A stretch of DNA of 9,497 nucleotides from assembly GCA_913054215.1 (NCBI GenBank), contig CAJXJE010000020.1:1-9497 (forward strand). Reading direction: 5' to 3'. Origin of the DNA: an uncultured Candidatus Peregrinibacteria bacterium. GTDB taxonomy: Bacteria; Patescibacteriota; Gracilibacteria; Peribacterales; Peribacteraceae. A program made the translations under genes and the position numbers. Positions 1 through 7,085 of this stretch are shown here, piece by piece. A model generated the notes under the pieces. It saw only the letters and a list, made by a program, of their open reading frames with translations, was not told where the DNA came from and ran no database searches. Every line of letters starts with the position of its first letter. Position 1 is the first letter of the stretch.

Positions 1-1431
1 ATCACCAAAGCTCTGGTAGGCAACGGACTTCATGAGTCCCATCTTAATCATCTGTGCTTCGGAGATCGTTGGTGAACGTTTCCATCCTCCGACATCCCGC
101 TCTTCGCACCCTGCTATTCCTCTGTCTTGTCCTGTCACTCCAATGACAATCTGATCCTGATTACTCAATTGCTGCACAGAATCAGACACCGTATCGGGGT
201 TGTAGTACCCCGCTTCATCAAGAAGCAACAAACGACAACGCGCAGCTATAAACGCTATGTCTTGTCGGATACGATCTGGCGGTCTTGTGAGTGCTGTACC
301 ATCGACAAACATAAATTGGTGGTCACCATCTTCGTCTAACCTTGCGGAGTACGTATCTTTGTCAGGAGCAGTCTGCTTGTGTGATGTTTTGATGTGGTAT
401 CCAACTCCTTCTTCAAAGGCGAACCCAGAATCTCCCTGTAATGTTGGAGACGCTTCAGTTTCGTGGTCGCTACTGAGTTGTGAAGCTCTTTCTTCCGGTA
501 CATTCTCGAAATTCGGAATAAGAACGATGTCTCCATTGGCAAGTTTGGTGAGTGTGGCCACAATAACCCTCCTCGTCTTCACTTTGCCAAATTGCTTTTT
601 CTTATCTCCGTCTAAACACACTGCAAGATATGCTTTAATGCGATCAGCCACAGGCTCCGGCTCATCATCAGGATCCAGTGGTCGGAACAGATCGTAAAAA
701 GGATGATTAGCAGTCGTTGGTCTTGGAAAGAACTTGGTAAAGTCCTCGCCAAACATTGCGGCTAAGTCCTTCCAATGTGCATTCATTTCGCTGCGTTCCG
801 GTCGCACCGAGTTCACAATAGAGTGCTGAGGGCCTCCGACGTTTTGCACAAGGTGTTCACGTTTTCGGGCAATAAAGGCACCCGTAGGAAGTTTGTTCGG
901 AGCGACGTTTTCTCGCAGCATAAGATCGAGCTGTGCTTCACGGAAGGCCTTTGCAATCAGTCCATTTATCAAGCTCTTTCCGCTTCCGTAGGGTGAACGA
1001 ATAAGGAGTTTCGCTTCTTCTCGCGTACCAGTACAGATATTCAGTGCAGCCCAAGCAAACAGTGCTTTTTGATGTTCCCACATCTCTTTTTCGTTTGCTA
1101 CAAATCCGCTTTGTTCCAATTCATCCCATACCATGAACATCCTCCTCGTAAACAGCTGCGTAAACTCATCAGAGCCATCGTAGGTTTCTTCAACCCATGC
1201 AGCAAACTCCGTTTCAGGACGATCGATGCTTATGATCTCGTAGTTCTCCGATTCATAGCTCCAGGCCTCATCGTCAGTGTCAGGGAACACTTCAGCAATC
1301 TGCGCACGCATAGAGGTAAAGATGCGTTCTGCCTTGGTAGGCTTAGCAGCGCCTGCTTCCATATTTGCTGCTTTCGCAGGCGCTTCTAGTTTGCGCTCTG
1401 CTGCCGGTTCTACTGCTGCTAATGCTGACAT
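1..1431 (-). CDS. SF2 DEAD/DEAH-like helicase or ATPase, C-terminus cut off by window edge
   Basis: The minus strand is open from an ATG at 1431 to the left edge: 477 residues and no stop, so the C-terminal part is missing. Residues 1-37 are a low-complexity Ala/Glu/Lys/Pro segment, probably disordered. An SF2-type Walker A motif, SPYGSGKS, lies at 146-153. A motif Ia-like ARKREHLVQN follows at about 188-197, and a motif Ib-like VIVATLTKL at about 289-297. The Walker B motif LLLLDEAG is at 401-408, and a motif III-like GVTGQD at 431-436. This order and spacing fits helicase core domain 1 of DEAD/DEAH proteins; the second RecA-like domain should lie beyond position 1. A polar, acidic stretch of about 100 residues (300-397) separates motif Ib from motif II, which is longer than usual. 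The motif II variant is DEAG rather than DEAD or DEAH. I do not recognise the specific family, and DNA versus RNA substrate cannot be told. The ATG at 1431 is the only ATG after the upstream in-frame stop at 1459-1461. No Shine-Dalgarno sequence precedes it. It is transcribed divergently from the tRNA. Confidence 0.8.
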   Translation of the reverse strand, partial: MSALAAVEPAAERKLEAPAKAANMEAGAAKPTKAERIFTSMRAQIAEVFPDTDDEAWSYESENYEIISIDRPETEFAAWVEETYDGSDEFTQLFTRRMFMVWDELEQSGFVANEKEMWEHQKALFAWAALNICTGTREEAKLLIRSPYGSGKSLINGLIAKAFREAQLDLMLRENVAPNKLPTGAFIARKREHLVQNVGGPQHSIVNSVRPERSEMNAHWKDLAAMFGEDFTKFFPRPTTANHPFYDLFRPLDPDDEPEPVADRIKAYLAVCLDGDKKKQFGKVKTRRVIVATLTKLANGDIVLIPNFENVPEERASQLSSDHETEASPTLQGDSGFAFEEGVGYHIKTSHKQTAPDKDTYSARLDEDGDHQFMFVDGTALTRPPDRIRQDIAFIAARCRLLLLDEAGYYNPDTVSDSVQQLSNQDQIVIGVTGQDRGIAGCEERDVGGWKRSPTISEAQMIKMGLMKSVAYQSFGD

Positions 1432-1441
1432 ATGGATAAGT

Positions 1442-1452
1442 ACCCTAAGGGT
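1442..1452. promoter_or_regulatory. 11-bp dyad in the helicase leader
   Basis: ACCCT-A-AGGGT is a perfect dyad with a single central base, located between the candidate -10 and the ATG of the helicase gene. The loop is too small for an RNA hairpin, so if functional it would be a protein-binding site in DNA. It is a short palindrome and could be chance. Confidence 0.2.
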
Positions 1453-1474
1453 TTTCGGCTAATTTGACAAGAAT

Positions 1475-1480
1475 CTTATA
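1475..1480 (-). promoter_or_regulatory. candidate -10 box for the helicase gene
   Basis: Read on the minus strand, TATAAG (followed by AT) sits about 44 bases before the ATG at 1431. It would give a leader of roughly 35 bases. No convincing -35 lies at 16-18 bases, so this is a weak assignment. A TTGTCA (minus, 1470-1465) nearer the gene could serve a second start, but the nearest -10-like match, TACTTA at 1442-1437, is 22 bases away, which is too far for a standard sigma-70 promoter. Confidence 0.3.
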
Positions 1481-1514
1481 CAATTTCGCAATACATGCAT
1501 TGTGCAGATTTTCA

Positions 1515-1542
1515 TTGCTCAAAAGCCCAAATTCGCTACAAT
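1515..1542 (+). promoter_or_regulatory. promoter of tRNA-Leu
   Basis: TTGCTC (1515-1520), a 16-base spacer, then TACAAT (1537-1542). A start about 7 bases after the -10 falls near 1549, a few bases before the mature tRNA 5' end at 1556. That is the usual geometry for a short tRNA precursor. Confidence 0.6.
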
Positions 1543-1555
1543 TTGCCTCGTGCCT

Positions 1556-1642
1556 GCCCAGGTGGCGGAATTGGTAGACGCGCACGCTTGAGGGGCGTGT
1601 AGGAGCAATCCTGTGGAAGTTCGAGTCTTCTCCTGGGCACCA
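1556..1642 (+). tRNA. trnL(GAG): tRNA-Leu (anticodon GAG)
   Basis: Complete 87-base class II tRNA. The acceptor arm is GCCCAGG (1556-1562) pairing with CCTGGGC (1632-1638), followed by discriminator A and a genome-encoded CCA (1640-1642). The anticodon stem is CACGC/GCGTG (1583-1587 and 1595-1599), enclosing the 7-base loop TTGAGGG with anticodon GAG at 1590-1592, which reads CUC/CUU leucine codons. The long variable arm typical of tRNA-Leu is visible as AGGA-GCAA-TCCT (1601-1612) with a GNRA-type loop. The T arm is GGAAG/CTTCT with loop TTCGAGT (1615-1631), closed by one G-U pair. The gene stands alone between the helicase and the trehalose genes; I see no clear terminator after it. Confidence 0.97.
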
Positions 1643-1795
1643 GACAAATAATAATTACATGTTCTAATACTATAGAGGCACTTCTCTCTGTAAGGGTGTA
1701 GTGCGTAAGTAGGAGTCAATTAGTAAGTAACAGGAACAAAAGTTCTGCAACACCTGTAGTTACCGCACACTTTTATCAAGCTGACTCAGGTATTA

Positions 1796-1829
1796 TTGAC
1801 ATTTGTCGTATGAGTGGTAACGGTATACA
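1796..1829 (+). promoter_or_regulatory. candidate promoter of the otsAB fusion
   Basis: A consensus TTGACA (1796-1801) and a good -10, TATACA (1824-1829), both precede the gene, but they are 22 bases apart. The -10 may therefore use the weaker TTTGTC (1802-1807, 16-base spacer), or the TTGACA may use TAACGG at 1818-1823. With the TATACA box, transcription would begin near 1836, after the GTG at 1814 and about 8 bases before the ATG at 1844. This supports the ATG as the true start. No Shine-Dalgarno sequence is present before either codon. Confidence 0.45.
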
Positions 1830-1843
1830 CTCACTCACAGTAT

Positions 1844-4159
1844 ATGGTTGATATAAAACAGAAAAGAGTCACGATACTCAGTAAACAGATCGAGGCACTG
1901 TTCAAAGAAAGGCAGCTGATTATAGTCTCTAATCGGGAGCCCTATGAACACACGCATAGCGATAAGAGAATTACTGTACGTAAACCTGCTGGTGGTTTAA
2001 TTTCCGCATTGGATCCTGTTATGCAGACAGTTGGTGGAACATGGATCGCCTGGGGTAGTGGTGATGCAGACAGAGACACAGTGGATGAACATGATCGTGT
2101 CGCTGTGCCGCCGCAGAAGCCAGCATATAGTTTGAGAAGAGTGTGGATGTCGGCAGACGAAATAGCGGGTTTCTATGAAGGGCACGTGAACCAAACACTT
2201 TGGCCGCTCTTCCACTCTCAAATGGAAAAGGTGCGGTTCTCTCGTAAAGAATGGGATACCTATCAGCAAATCAATCGTCGCTTCGCTGAATGCGTCGTCG
2301 ACGAGGTGACGAACCGTAACGATATCGTTTGGTTTCAGGATTACCACTTCGCCACGGCCCCGGCCATGACACGCGATCGATTGCCTGATGCGCTGATTGC
2401 ACAGTTCTGGCACATTCCGTGGCCACCCTGGGAAGTTTTTCGTATTCACCCTCAACGAAGGGCACTCTTGGAGGGCCTGTTGAGCTGTGATTTTATTGGC
2501 ATGCACTTGGCTCTGTTCTGCGAGAACTTTCTGGAATGCGTTCATAGGGAATTCGGATACTCTGTAGATATGGAGCAATTGCAGGTGGTCGCTGGTAATC
2601 GCACTGTGCATTTGGCAGCTGTTCCTATCAGTGTAGATGCAAATTGGTTTGCAACGATCGCAAGTTCCAAACGTGCTGAGCACGCTATGCAACTATTTCG
2701 CGACCAACACCAACTCAAAGATATGAAGATAGGAATTGGGGTGGAACGCACCGACTATACCAAGGGTATTCTGGAGCGCTTGGGTGCACTGGAAGAATTC
2801 TTTGAGCTGAATCCGGAATGGCAGAAGCGGTTTACGTTTGTGCAAGTATGCTCTCCATCTCGCAATACTATCCCTGTATACAAGCACTTCTGGCAGCAGG
2901 TGCATTCGGAGATTAATCGAATCAACCGTCGTTTTCAGAAAGAAAACTGGAAGCCAATTCTGCTTATCGAAAAGGCGCAATCCCATGCTCAACTGGCAGC
3001 GTTGTATCGCTTGGCAGACATAGCAATTGTGAGTTCCTTGCAGGATGGAATGAATCTGGTGGCAAAGGAGTTCATTGCATCACAGGTGGATGAGCAAGGT
3101 GTACTCATTCTTAGTGAGTTTGCTGGTGCTTCAGAAGAAATGCCGCAGGCACACATCATCAATCCGTACGATATCGAAGGCTTCGTACTTGCAATTGAAC
3201 AGGCACTCAACACAGAGACGGCAGAACGGAAGCGGGTGATGCGACAACTGCGACATCATCTCTTCCAACACACGATTTTTGACTGGATGGCAAATATATT
3301 TTCGCACTTGCAGAATCTTGTTGAGCCTCAGAAAACCCACTTTGAACTGCGGCCGGCACTCCAGTGCTTACAGGATATTGAGCGAAGATTTGTATTGCGA
3401 CCGTACATAGAACTTTTTTGCGACTACGATGGTGTGCTCGCTCCCATTTCTCCACGGCCGCAGGATGCGGTGATCGATGACCATATGCGCGAACTACTAG
3501 TACGTTTGCGGGATACTGAGCTAGTGCACTTGAACATTATTAGCGGACGTGATATCGGTGATATTAGTCAGTGCGTGGGTGTGGAGCGCCTTACGTACGC
3601 TGGGAATCACGGATTGCAAATACAGGGCCCCCGTATCGAACGGTATCACGAGGTGGCCGATGAACTGATGGAACGAATGCAGCAACTTTACGATGAGCTG
3701 CGCTTGGCACTACGTGCCGTACCAGGTGTTATCATAGAAAACAAGCAGCTTTCGCTCTCCGTGCACTACCGTCTGTGCGATCCTAAGGAGATTAATGCCG
3801 TAATTGATGTGTGCTACAAACTCTTTGAAAAATACAACGCAGACGGCTTGATACACCTGACATCCGTCAAAAAAGCTATGGAATTCCGTTCTACAATGAA
3901 TTGGGACAAAGGACGTGCCACAAATTGGATTCTTCGTGAACTGCACGGACTGGCGTGGTCAAAGGCGGTGCTCCCTATCTACTTGGGTGACGATGAGACA
4001 GATGAAGATGCATTCCGTACTTTGAAAAAAACAGGTATCGGCATACGCGTAGGACGTGACGATGTGGAAACAACTGCATGTTACAAAATGAATGGAGTAG
4101 AGGATGTGGGAGTGTTTTTGGATTGGATTCAGCGCCTTTGTACTCGCCATTCGCAATAA
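1844..4159 (+). CDS. otsAB: bifunctional trehalose-6-phosphate synthase / trehalose-6-phosphate phosphatase (OtsA-OtsB fusion)
   Basis: A cytosolic two-domain enzyme of 771 residues. The GT20 synthase joins UDP-glucose and glucose-6-phosphate; the HAD phosphatase then releases trehalose. Numbering is from the ATG at 1844. Synthase signatures: SNREPYEH (29-36, donor/acceptor loop), KPAGGLISALDP (47-58), LWPLFH (119-124), QDYH (165-168), FWHIPWPPWEVFR (188-200), ERTDYTKG (301-308, phosphate-binding Arg and Lys), LQDGMNLVAKEF (399-410) and SEFAGASEE (424-432). The FWHIPWP form belongs to a bacterial GT20 subgroup different from E. coli OtsA. Phosphatase signatures: DYDGVL (527-532, nucleophile Asp527 and acid/base Asp529; Val replaces the usual Thr), ISGR, a conserved Lys in the NWDKG context, and LGDDETDED (714-722). 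All catalytic residues expected of both domains are present, so both activities are likely. An in-frame GTG at 1814, directly after a TGA, is an alternative start 10 codons upstream. The gene ends in tandem stops TAA TAG. GH15 follows after 41 bases. Confidence 0.93.
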   Translation: MVDIKQKRVTILSKQIEALFKERQLIIVSNREPYEHTHSDKRITVRKPAGGLISALDPVMQTVGGTWIAWGSGDADRDTVDEHDRVAVPPQKPAYSLRRVWMSADEIAGFYEGHVNQTLWPLFHSQMEKVRFSRKEWDTYQQINRRFAECVVDEVTNRNDIVWFQDYHFATAPAMTRDRLPDALIAQFWHIPWPPWEVFRIHPQRRALLEGLLSCDFIGMHLALFCENFLECVHREFGYSVDMEQLQVVAGNRTVHLAAVPISVDANWFATIASSKRAEHAMQLFRDQHQLKDMKIGIGVERTDYTKGILERLGALEEFFELNPEWQKRFTFVQVCSPSRNTIPVYKHFWQQVHSEINRINRRFQKENWKPILLIEKAQSHAQLAALYRLADIAIVSSLQDGMNLVAKEFIASQVDEQGVLILSEFAGASEEMPQAHIINPYDIEGFVLAIEQALNTETAERKRVMRQLRHHLFQHTIFDWMANIFSHLQNLVEPQKTHFELRPALQCLQDIERRFVLRPYIELFCDYDGVLAPISPRPQDAVIDDHMRELLVRLRDTELVHLNIISGRDIGDISQCVGVERLTYAGNHGLQIQGPRIERYHEVADELMERMQQLYDELRLALRAVPGVIIENKQLSLSVHYRLCDPKEINAVIDVCYKLFEKYNADGLIHLTSVKKAMEFRSTMNWDKGRATNWILRELHGLAWSKAVLPIYLGDDETDEDAFRTLKKTGIGIRVGRDDVETTACYKMNGVEDVGVFLDWIQRLCTRHSQ

Positions 4160-4178
4160 TAGGAAATCGCGGAACACT

Positions 4179-4200
4179 GATCTTCTGCTAAAATAAGATC
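4179..4200 (+). promoter_or_regulatory. extended -10 promoter of the GH15 gene, flanked by a dyad, leaderless start
   Basis: TGC followed by TAAAAT (4186-4194) is an extended -10 element. A start 6-7 bases downstream falls exactly on the GTG initiation codon at 4201, so the mRNA would be leaderless. The -10 lies inside an inverted repeat: GATCTT (4179-4184) and AAGATC (4195-4200) with 10 bases between. The right arm ends at the base before GTG. No T-run follows, so this is not a terminator; it resembles an operator covering the -10. The -35 region is not recognisable, which is compatible with an extended -10 promoter. Confidence 0.55.
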
Positions 4201-6039
4201 GTGGACTGGAAACCAATTTCTTCCTACGGCTTCATCGGCAATCTGCGTTCCTGTGCCTTGGTAAATCTGGACGGTGCTATTGATTGGTGTTGCCTGCCAA
4301 ACTTGGATTCCCCTAGTATCTTTGCAGCGATTCTAGATCCAAAAATGGGAGGAACATTTCGCATAGCTCCTGTCGATGATCCCTGGACATCCCAACAAGA
4401 ATACTTGAAAGATACCAACATTCTCAAAACAGTCTTCAAGACGCCCAGCGGTACGTTGGAACTTACCGACTGGATGCATATGGGAGCGTTCTCGCACGAG
4501 GAGACAGAAGAGCACTTACTGCCAATTATTATACGGCACGTGCGGTGCACCGAAGGATCGGTAGCAGTGAAAGTTTTGTTTCAACCCCGCTTGGATTACG
4601 CACGAGGCAGGACGGAACTCACTAATACTTCTAAGGGTGTTGTTGGTACCTTATCCAGTGAAAATATTTGCCTGCATGCACAAGCGGAATGGAAGCTTGC
4701 ACAACAAACCGCGACCACAAGCATGTCTCTTTCCAAAGGTGATGAGTGGTCCTGTCACTGTCACTATGGTGAATGCGGCAAAATACAGTTACCTCCCGTT
4801 CGTCAAAGTTTGGAATCTACCCAACAATACTGGCAGCGTTGGGTGCAGGAATGTGAACACGGCGAGTGCCCATACATCGGTCAATGGCATGAGACGACTA
4901 TTCGCTCATTGCTAGTGTTAAAAATTCTAGCAGGTGGGGATGGTATTGCTGCAGCTGCCACTACGTCGCTTCCCGAAATAATCGGCGGCAGCGACAATTG
5001 GGATTACCGCTTCAATTGGATACGTGATACATCGTTTACGATACAGTCCTTTACTCAAATGGGGCATTTGCATGACGCTGGAGAATTCCTCGATTCGATT
5101 AGCTCATTGTTGTGTGATAAGGGCTGCCGCCCTGCAGATATTAGAGTGCTTTATCCATTGCATAACCTTCATGTGCTGGAAGAAGAGCTGTCTCATTTGC
5201 GCGGGTATCGTGATTCCCGACCGGTTCGCATTGGAAACGGTGCAGAACATCAAAAACAATGGGACATTTATGGTGAAATTTTAGAAACTGTCTATCGATC
5301 AGAACACTTGCATCCGGATTTTGGAGATCAATTGAGCAGAGTTCTTGCAGATATTGTGGATTACGTTTGTGATATCTGGCGTGAGCCAGACCATGGTATT
5401 TGGGAGCTACGCTCTGAGCCACAGCACTACGTGTATTCCAAAGTTATGTGCTGGGTTGCGTTGGATCGAGGTATAAAACTTGCCAAAGAGCATTCCTGGA
5501 ATGTGAATATGGATGCCTGGCTCAAAGAGCGTGACTCCCTGCGAGAAATGATCTTAGAGAAAGGGTATAACAAAGAAAAGCGTTGCTTTGTACAGACGTT
5601 TGATTCTACGAGCATTGATGCTACCGCATTGCTCTTTCCTATAGTCGAATTCATCGATCCACATCATGAGTATGCTGAAAATACTCTCCAAACAATTCAG
5701 ACAGAACTCTGTAACGACGATGGTCTGGTATTCCGTAGTGATTACCACTTTACAGAAAAACAAGAAGGCGCATTTCTATTCTGTAGCTTTTGGTTAGTAG
5801 ACGCTTTATCACTTGCAGGAAAAATACACGAGGCCGAGAAATTGTTTACCAGGCTGCTTGGTTTAGCTAACCATGTAGGACTCTACTCTGAAGAGATCGA
5901 CCCAGTGACCGGAGATTTTCTGGGAAATTTTCCACAAGCATTTACCCATGTAGGACTAATAAACAGTGCAGTGTATTTAGGTTCGGCAAAACAAAAGAAA
6001 CACCCAAAGCGGCGAATAATGGGAGAAAAGTATATTTGA
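4201..6039 (+). CDS. GH15 glycoside hydrolase (glucoamylase/trehalase family)
   Basis: 612 residues, the usual length for bacterial GH15 proteins with an N-terminal beta-sandwich and a C-terminal (alpha/alpha)6 barrel. The N-terminal hallmark YGFIGNLRSCALV begins at residue 9, with DGAIDWCCLPNLDSPS at 24-39. Barrel motifs: GGSDNWDYRFNWIRDTSFT (262-280); GYRDSRPVRIGNGAEHQ (335-351); GIWELRS (399-405), with Glu402 as the general acid; SKVMCWVALDRG (413-424); and LYSEEIDP (561-568), with Glu564/565 at the general base, followed by GNFPQAFTHVGLIN (575-588). All catalytic positions are intact. There is no signal peptide, so it acts in the cytoplasm. Family members hydrolyse alpha-1,4-glucans or trehalose (the mycobacterial and Thermoplasma GH15 trehalases). 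The neighbouring otsAB makes trehalase my preferred reading, by inference. The GTG start is fixed by homology: an in-frame TAA at 4189-4191 blocks anything upstream, and conserved residues begin 8 codons in. Confidence 0.92.
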   Translation: MDWKPISSYGFIGNLRSCALVNLDGAIDWCCLPNLDSPSIFAAILDPKMGGTFRIAPVDDPWTSQQEYLKDTNILKTVFKTPSGTLELTDWMHMGAFSHEETEEHLLPIIIRHVRCTEGSVAVKVLFQPRLDYARGRTELTNTSKGVVGTLSSENICLHAQAEWKLAQQTATTSMSLSKGDEWSCHCHYGECGKIQLPPVRQSLESTQQYWQRWVQECEHGECPYIGQWHETTIRSLLVLKILAGGDGIAAAATTSLPEIIGGSDNWDYRFNWIRDTSFTIQSFTQMGHLHDAGEFLDSISSLLCDKGCRPADIRVLYPLHNLHVLEEELSHLRGYRDSRPVRIGNGAEHQKQWDIYGEILETVYRSEHLHPDFGDQLSRVLADIVDYVCDIWREPDHGIWELRSEPQHYVYSKVMCWVALDRGIKLAKEHSWNVNMDAWLKERDSLREMILEKGYNKEKRCFVQTFDSTSIDATALLFPIVEFIDPHHEYAENTLQTIQTELCNDDGLVFRSDYHFTEKQEGAFLFCSFWLVDALSLAGKIHEAEKLFTRLLGLANHVGLYSEEIDPVTGDFLGNFPQAFTHVGLINSAVYLGSAKQKKHPKRRIMGEKYI

Positions 6040-6076
6040 TGGAAAGCCGTAACCCAGCTGCCGTCGTGCGGGACTT

Positions 6077-6096
6077 GATGCCGTTGAGGCATCTTT
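6077..6096 (+). terminator. weak hairpin terminator after GH15
   Basis: GATGCC (6077-6082), loop GTTGA, GGCATC (6088-6093), then only TTT before the sequence becomes mixed. The stem is perfect but short and the T-run is poor, so it may be an inefficient terminator or attenuator between GH15 and the kinase remnant. Confidence 0.35.
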
Positions 6097-6100
6097 GCTG

Positions 6101-6106
6101 TATATT
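6101..6106 (+). promoter_or_regulatory. candidate -10 box before the ROK remnant
   Basis: TATATT ends 11 bases before the ATG at 6118, which would give a leader of about 5 bases. The nearest -35-like element, TTGATG (6075-6080), is 20 bases away, so the promoter is weak on paper. Confidence 0.3.
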
Positions 6107-6117
6107 GAGAAGTAGCA

Positions 6118-6801
6118 ATGAGCGACAAGAGCACTGTCATTGGCGTTGACCTTGGTGGGACGAAGATCGATCTGGTTCGCTACGATACTAAAACTATGGA
6201 AGTGCAAGAATAATTGCATCTTCCCACCCACGCCAATAAATCGTGGAATCATGTGTACGAAGACCTTGTCTCTGCCGAAAATGATGCAAACGCTTTTGCG
6301 CTTGCGGAAGCAAAAATCTCTGAGTACTCCACAAAAGGTGTTGTGGTAGGAATCACCATGGGTACGGGAGTTGGTGGTGGCGTGGTGGTGGATGGAAAAC
6401 TCTTTCGCGGTGCACACGGATTTGCAGCAGAGATCGGACACATGTTGCTGAAACCCGGGGAGCCTCCGTTTGATACAAGTGATAAGCGCGGCGACATAGA
6501 ACAATTTCTTTCCGGTGCTGCGTTTGGTAAACGATGTGAGGCGGCAAGTCGTCCAGAAGAGTATATGGAAGGAGAAGTTTGTGCGTTCATGCGACCGGAA
6601 GTCTGTAAGGAAGTCGCATGGATGTGTGTGAGTCTCAATTCCCTTCTCGACCCATCTCTCATTATTTTTGGAGGGAGTGCAGGGAAAGCATTACGTCCTC
6701 ACTTAGCTGAAATACAGAAAGAGATGAAACAATGGTCGCTCCCAAATATTCCACTCGCTAATCTTGCTATTGCATCCTTGGATGATGCAGCAACACTATG
6801 A
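6118..6801 (+). pseudogene. ROK-family sugar kinase (glucokinase-like), broken by a stop and an internal deletion
   Basis: The first 31 codons, from the ATG at 6118, carry the phosphate-binding GVDLGGTK motif. They end at TAA 6211-6213, where Lys (AAA) would be a natural precursor. The same frame continues and resumes ROK sequence: THANKSW, then directly ENDANAFALAEA (6277-6312, with the catalytic Asp), MGTGVGGGVVVDG, the AAEIGHM sugar/metal motif, and the C-terminal DPSLIIFGGSAG. Intact ROK kinases are about 300 residues. Here only about 226 codons remain and the segment normally between the N-terminal strands and ENDAN (including the GIGVPG-type motif) is absent, so roughly 70-80 codons were lost in frame near 6262-6276. 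The usual CxCGxxGCxE zinc motif is also replaced (6472-6501: Cys positions are Asp, Ser, Asp). A 195-residue product could start at TTG 6214 but would lack the phosphate loop. The ancestral role was probably glucose phosphorylation beside the trehalose genes. Confidence 0.85.
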
Positions 6802-6881
6802 ATATGAGTAATACCGTCAAAGGTGGATTGATAGCCCTAGTTTTCGTGTTCACATTATTGGTATCGACATATGCAAGTTGA
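6798..6881 (+). CDS. 27-residue hydrophobic ORF overlapping the ROK remnant (doubtful)
   Basis: An ATG at 6798 overlaps the TGA that closes the kinase remnant (ATGA arrangement), as in translationally coupled genes; a second ATG lies at 6804. The peptide begins MNMSNTVKGG and continues with a single hydrophobic segment, LIALVFVFTLLVSTYA, before TGA at 6879-6881, with more stops after that. It could be a small membrane protein, the decayed start of a secreted or membrane protein, or chance. It has no Shine-Dalgarno sequence. Confidence 0.25.
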   Translation: MNMSNTVKGGLIALVFVFTLLVSTYAS

Positions 6882-7032
6882 TAGCAATAGCTATAGCTAC
6901 AAGAGTAGCACTGAGCAACGAACGTTTACCGTAGGTAGAAGAAGATCTATTGATGGCAAAATGATATCATATTGATCGAAAAATTGATCTAACCTCCAAA
7001 TAGACACTATTGCCCAACTTCTCAAACTGCTT
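6882..7032. other. non-coding intergenic stretch with short palindromes and ATTGAT repeats
   Basis: I find no credible gene here. It contains a 12-bp perfect palindrome TAGCTATAGCTA (6888-6899), a 10-bp perfect palindrome ATGATATCAT (6961-6970), and three ATTGAT copies (6949-6954, 6971-6976, 6983-6988) in AT-rich context. The stretch may be the 3' untranslated region of the kinase remnant or decayed coding sequence. Confidence 0.4.
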
Positions 7033-7061
7033 ATTGAACAAATTATTGGTTCAATCTTTTT
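7033..7061 (+). terminator. rho-independent-type terminator downstream of the trehalose block
   Basis: ATTGAAC (7033-7039), a 9-base loop, GTTCAAT (7049-7055), then C and five Ts (7057-7061). The stem is perfect over 7 bp but AU-rich, so strength is uncertain. Its orientation fits termination of plus-strand transcripts coming from the kinase remnant. Confidence 0.55.
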
Positions 7062-7085
7062 GGCTTACTGTAGGGCTTTATAGAC

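Noticed and set aside
127..1462. Several plus-strand reading frames of 60-146 codons
   Set aside because: They lie opposite the continuous helicase frame, which has ordered SF2 motifs; none has a plausible start context or domain.
1519..1719. 66-codon minus-strand reading frame across the tRNA
   Set aside because: It runs antisense through the complete tRNA-Leu, whose arms all fold correctly; no protein features.
1643..1795. Possible hairpins between the tRNA and otsAB (GCAC/GTGC near 1679-1704, GAAC/GTTC near 1733-1744)
   Set aside because: Stems are 4-5 bp with no T-run, too weak to call a terminator or a riboswitch.
1997..2692. 231-codon minus-strand reading frame inside otsAB
   Set aside because: Antisense to the GT20 catalytic core, which carries all family motifs on the plus strand; the antisense peptide is Cys/His-rich without domains, as expected of a shadow.
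6039..6149. ATG overlapping the GH15 stop codon, giving a short Cys/Arg-rich peptide
   Set aside because: It crosses the terminator-like hairpin and the start of the kinase remnant in another frame; no features beyond chance.
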